Positions 37,214-37,350 of a DNA stretch of 37,350 nt are shown here, piece after piece; the first letter of the stretch is position 1; each line of letters starts with the position of its first letter. The translations under genes and the position numbers were made by a program. The notes under the pieces are model-generated. The model saw only the letters and a program-made list of their open reading frames with translations, was not told where the DNA came from and did no database searches. Source of the stretch: a virus; the IMG/VR virus record IMGVR_UViG_3300010885_030936, positions 1 to 37,350 of that record; one strand, 5' to 3'.

Positions 37214-37350
37214 TCATCATCCCCTCTGCCGCATCTTGAACGTGCGCCACACGGTTGAGCCAGCCCTTGCCGAACACACCAAAAGTCGGCAGGGATTGGT
37301 AAAACGCTTCCTTGCCCAGGCTAAACGCCTCCAGCAATTCCACAGGATCG
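37209..37350 (-). CDS. Endolysin, C-terminal end and repeated part
   Basis: This is the same gene as the endolysin at the left edge, read past the circular join. The frame continues from the repeat into six unique codons and stops at TAA 37209..37211, giving the C-terminus V-Q-D-A-A-E-G-M-M-T. The stop lies inside the second of the two overlapping hairpins. Confidence 0.92.
   Translation of the reverse strand, partial: DPVELLEAFSLGKEAFYQSLPTFGVFGKGWLNRVAHVQDAAEGMMT
37229..37350. repeat. Right copy of 122-bp direct terminal repeat
   Basis: The bases are identical to 1..122. The base before it (37228, G) begins unique sequence, so the repeat boundary is exact. It lies within the endolysin gene. 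Confidence 0.97.

Noticed and set aside
1-37350. Prophage or temperate lifestyle
   Set aside because: There is no integrase, excisionase, CI-like repressor or flanking bacterial genes; the HTH proteins alone do not suffice.

Overview
The window is a complete or near-complete tailed-phage genome of the podovirus (short-tail) type. The first 122 bases recur exactly as the last 122 bases (1..122 = 37229..37350), so this is one circular or terminally redundant unit of about 37,228 bp cut open inside the endolysin gene. No integrase, repressor or other lysogeny gene is recognisable, so a virulent lifestyle is the default reading. The muralytic endolysin and the set of large internal virion proteins fit a Gram-negative host. 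I cannot name the host from sequence alone.

Layout. A leftward (minus-strand) late region covers about 1..27123. Read in transcription order from right to left it holds: a winged-helix protein, a small zinc-binding protein, a small unknown gene, the large terminase, three small genes, the portal, a cluster of tiny basic peptide genes (two clear paralogues of 14 codons), structural proteins, a probable scaffold, the major capsid protein, a repeat-rich structural protein, the head-tail adaptor, a tail nozzle/hub candidate, a pectate-lyase-fold tailspike, a second fibre-like protein, a holin-like protein, a GNAT-fold protein, three large putative ejection (internal virion) proteins, several small genes, a cluster of small fibre proteins with AT-rich cargo, a second holin-like protein and a GH108 endolysin. 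No tape-measure, tail-tube or sheath gene is seen, which supports a short tail.

A roughly 1.4-kb stretch without convincing genes (27124..28543) separates the two arms. It contains strong inverted repeats, a perfect DnaA box with degenerate relatives in AT-rich DNA, a candidate leftward terminator and divergent promoter candidates. It is the best place for the replication origin and the early/late control region.

A rightward (plus-strand) early operon covers 28544..37198. It begins with a small membrane protein, a MoxR-type AAA+ ATPase, a DUF3150-like protein and a large protein carrying an HExxH metallopeptidase motif, a (Gly-Glu)n linker and a VWA/MIDAS domain. Next come small zinc-ribbon and winged-helix proteins, and then a recombination set (YqaJ-type exonuclease, RecT annealase, RuvC-like resolvase). 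Many genes are coupled by ATGA stop/start overlaps. No DNA polymerase, primase, helicase or RNA polymerase is present, so replication and transcription probably depend on the host. The two transcription units converge at about 37.2 kb on a pair of overlapping, mutually exclusive hairpins. The most unusual content is the MoxR/DUF3150/metallopeptidase-VWA module and the tandem mini-genes for 14-residue Arg/Lys-rich peptides beside the portal gene.
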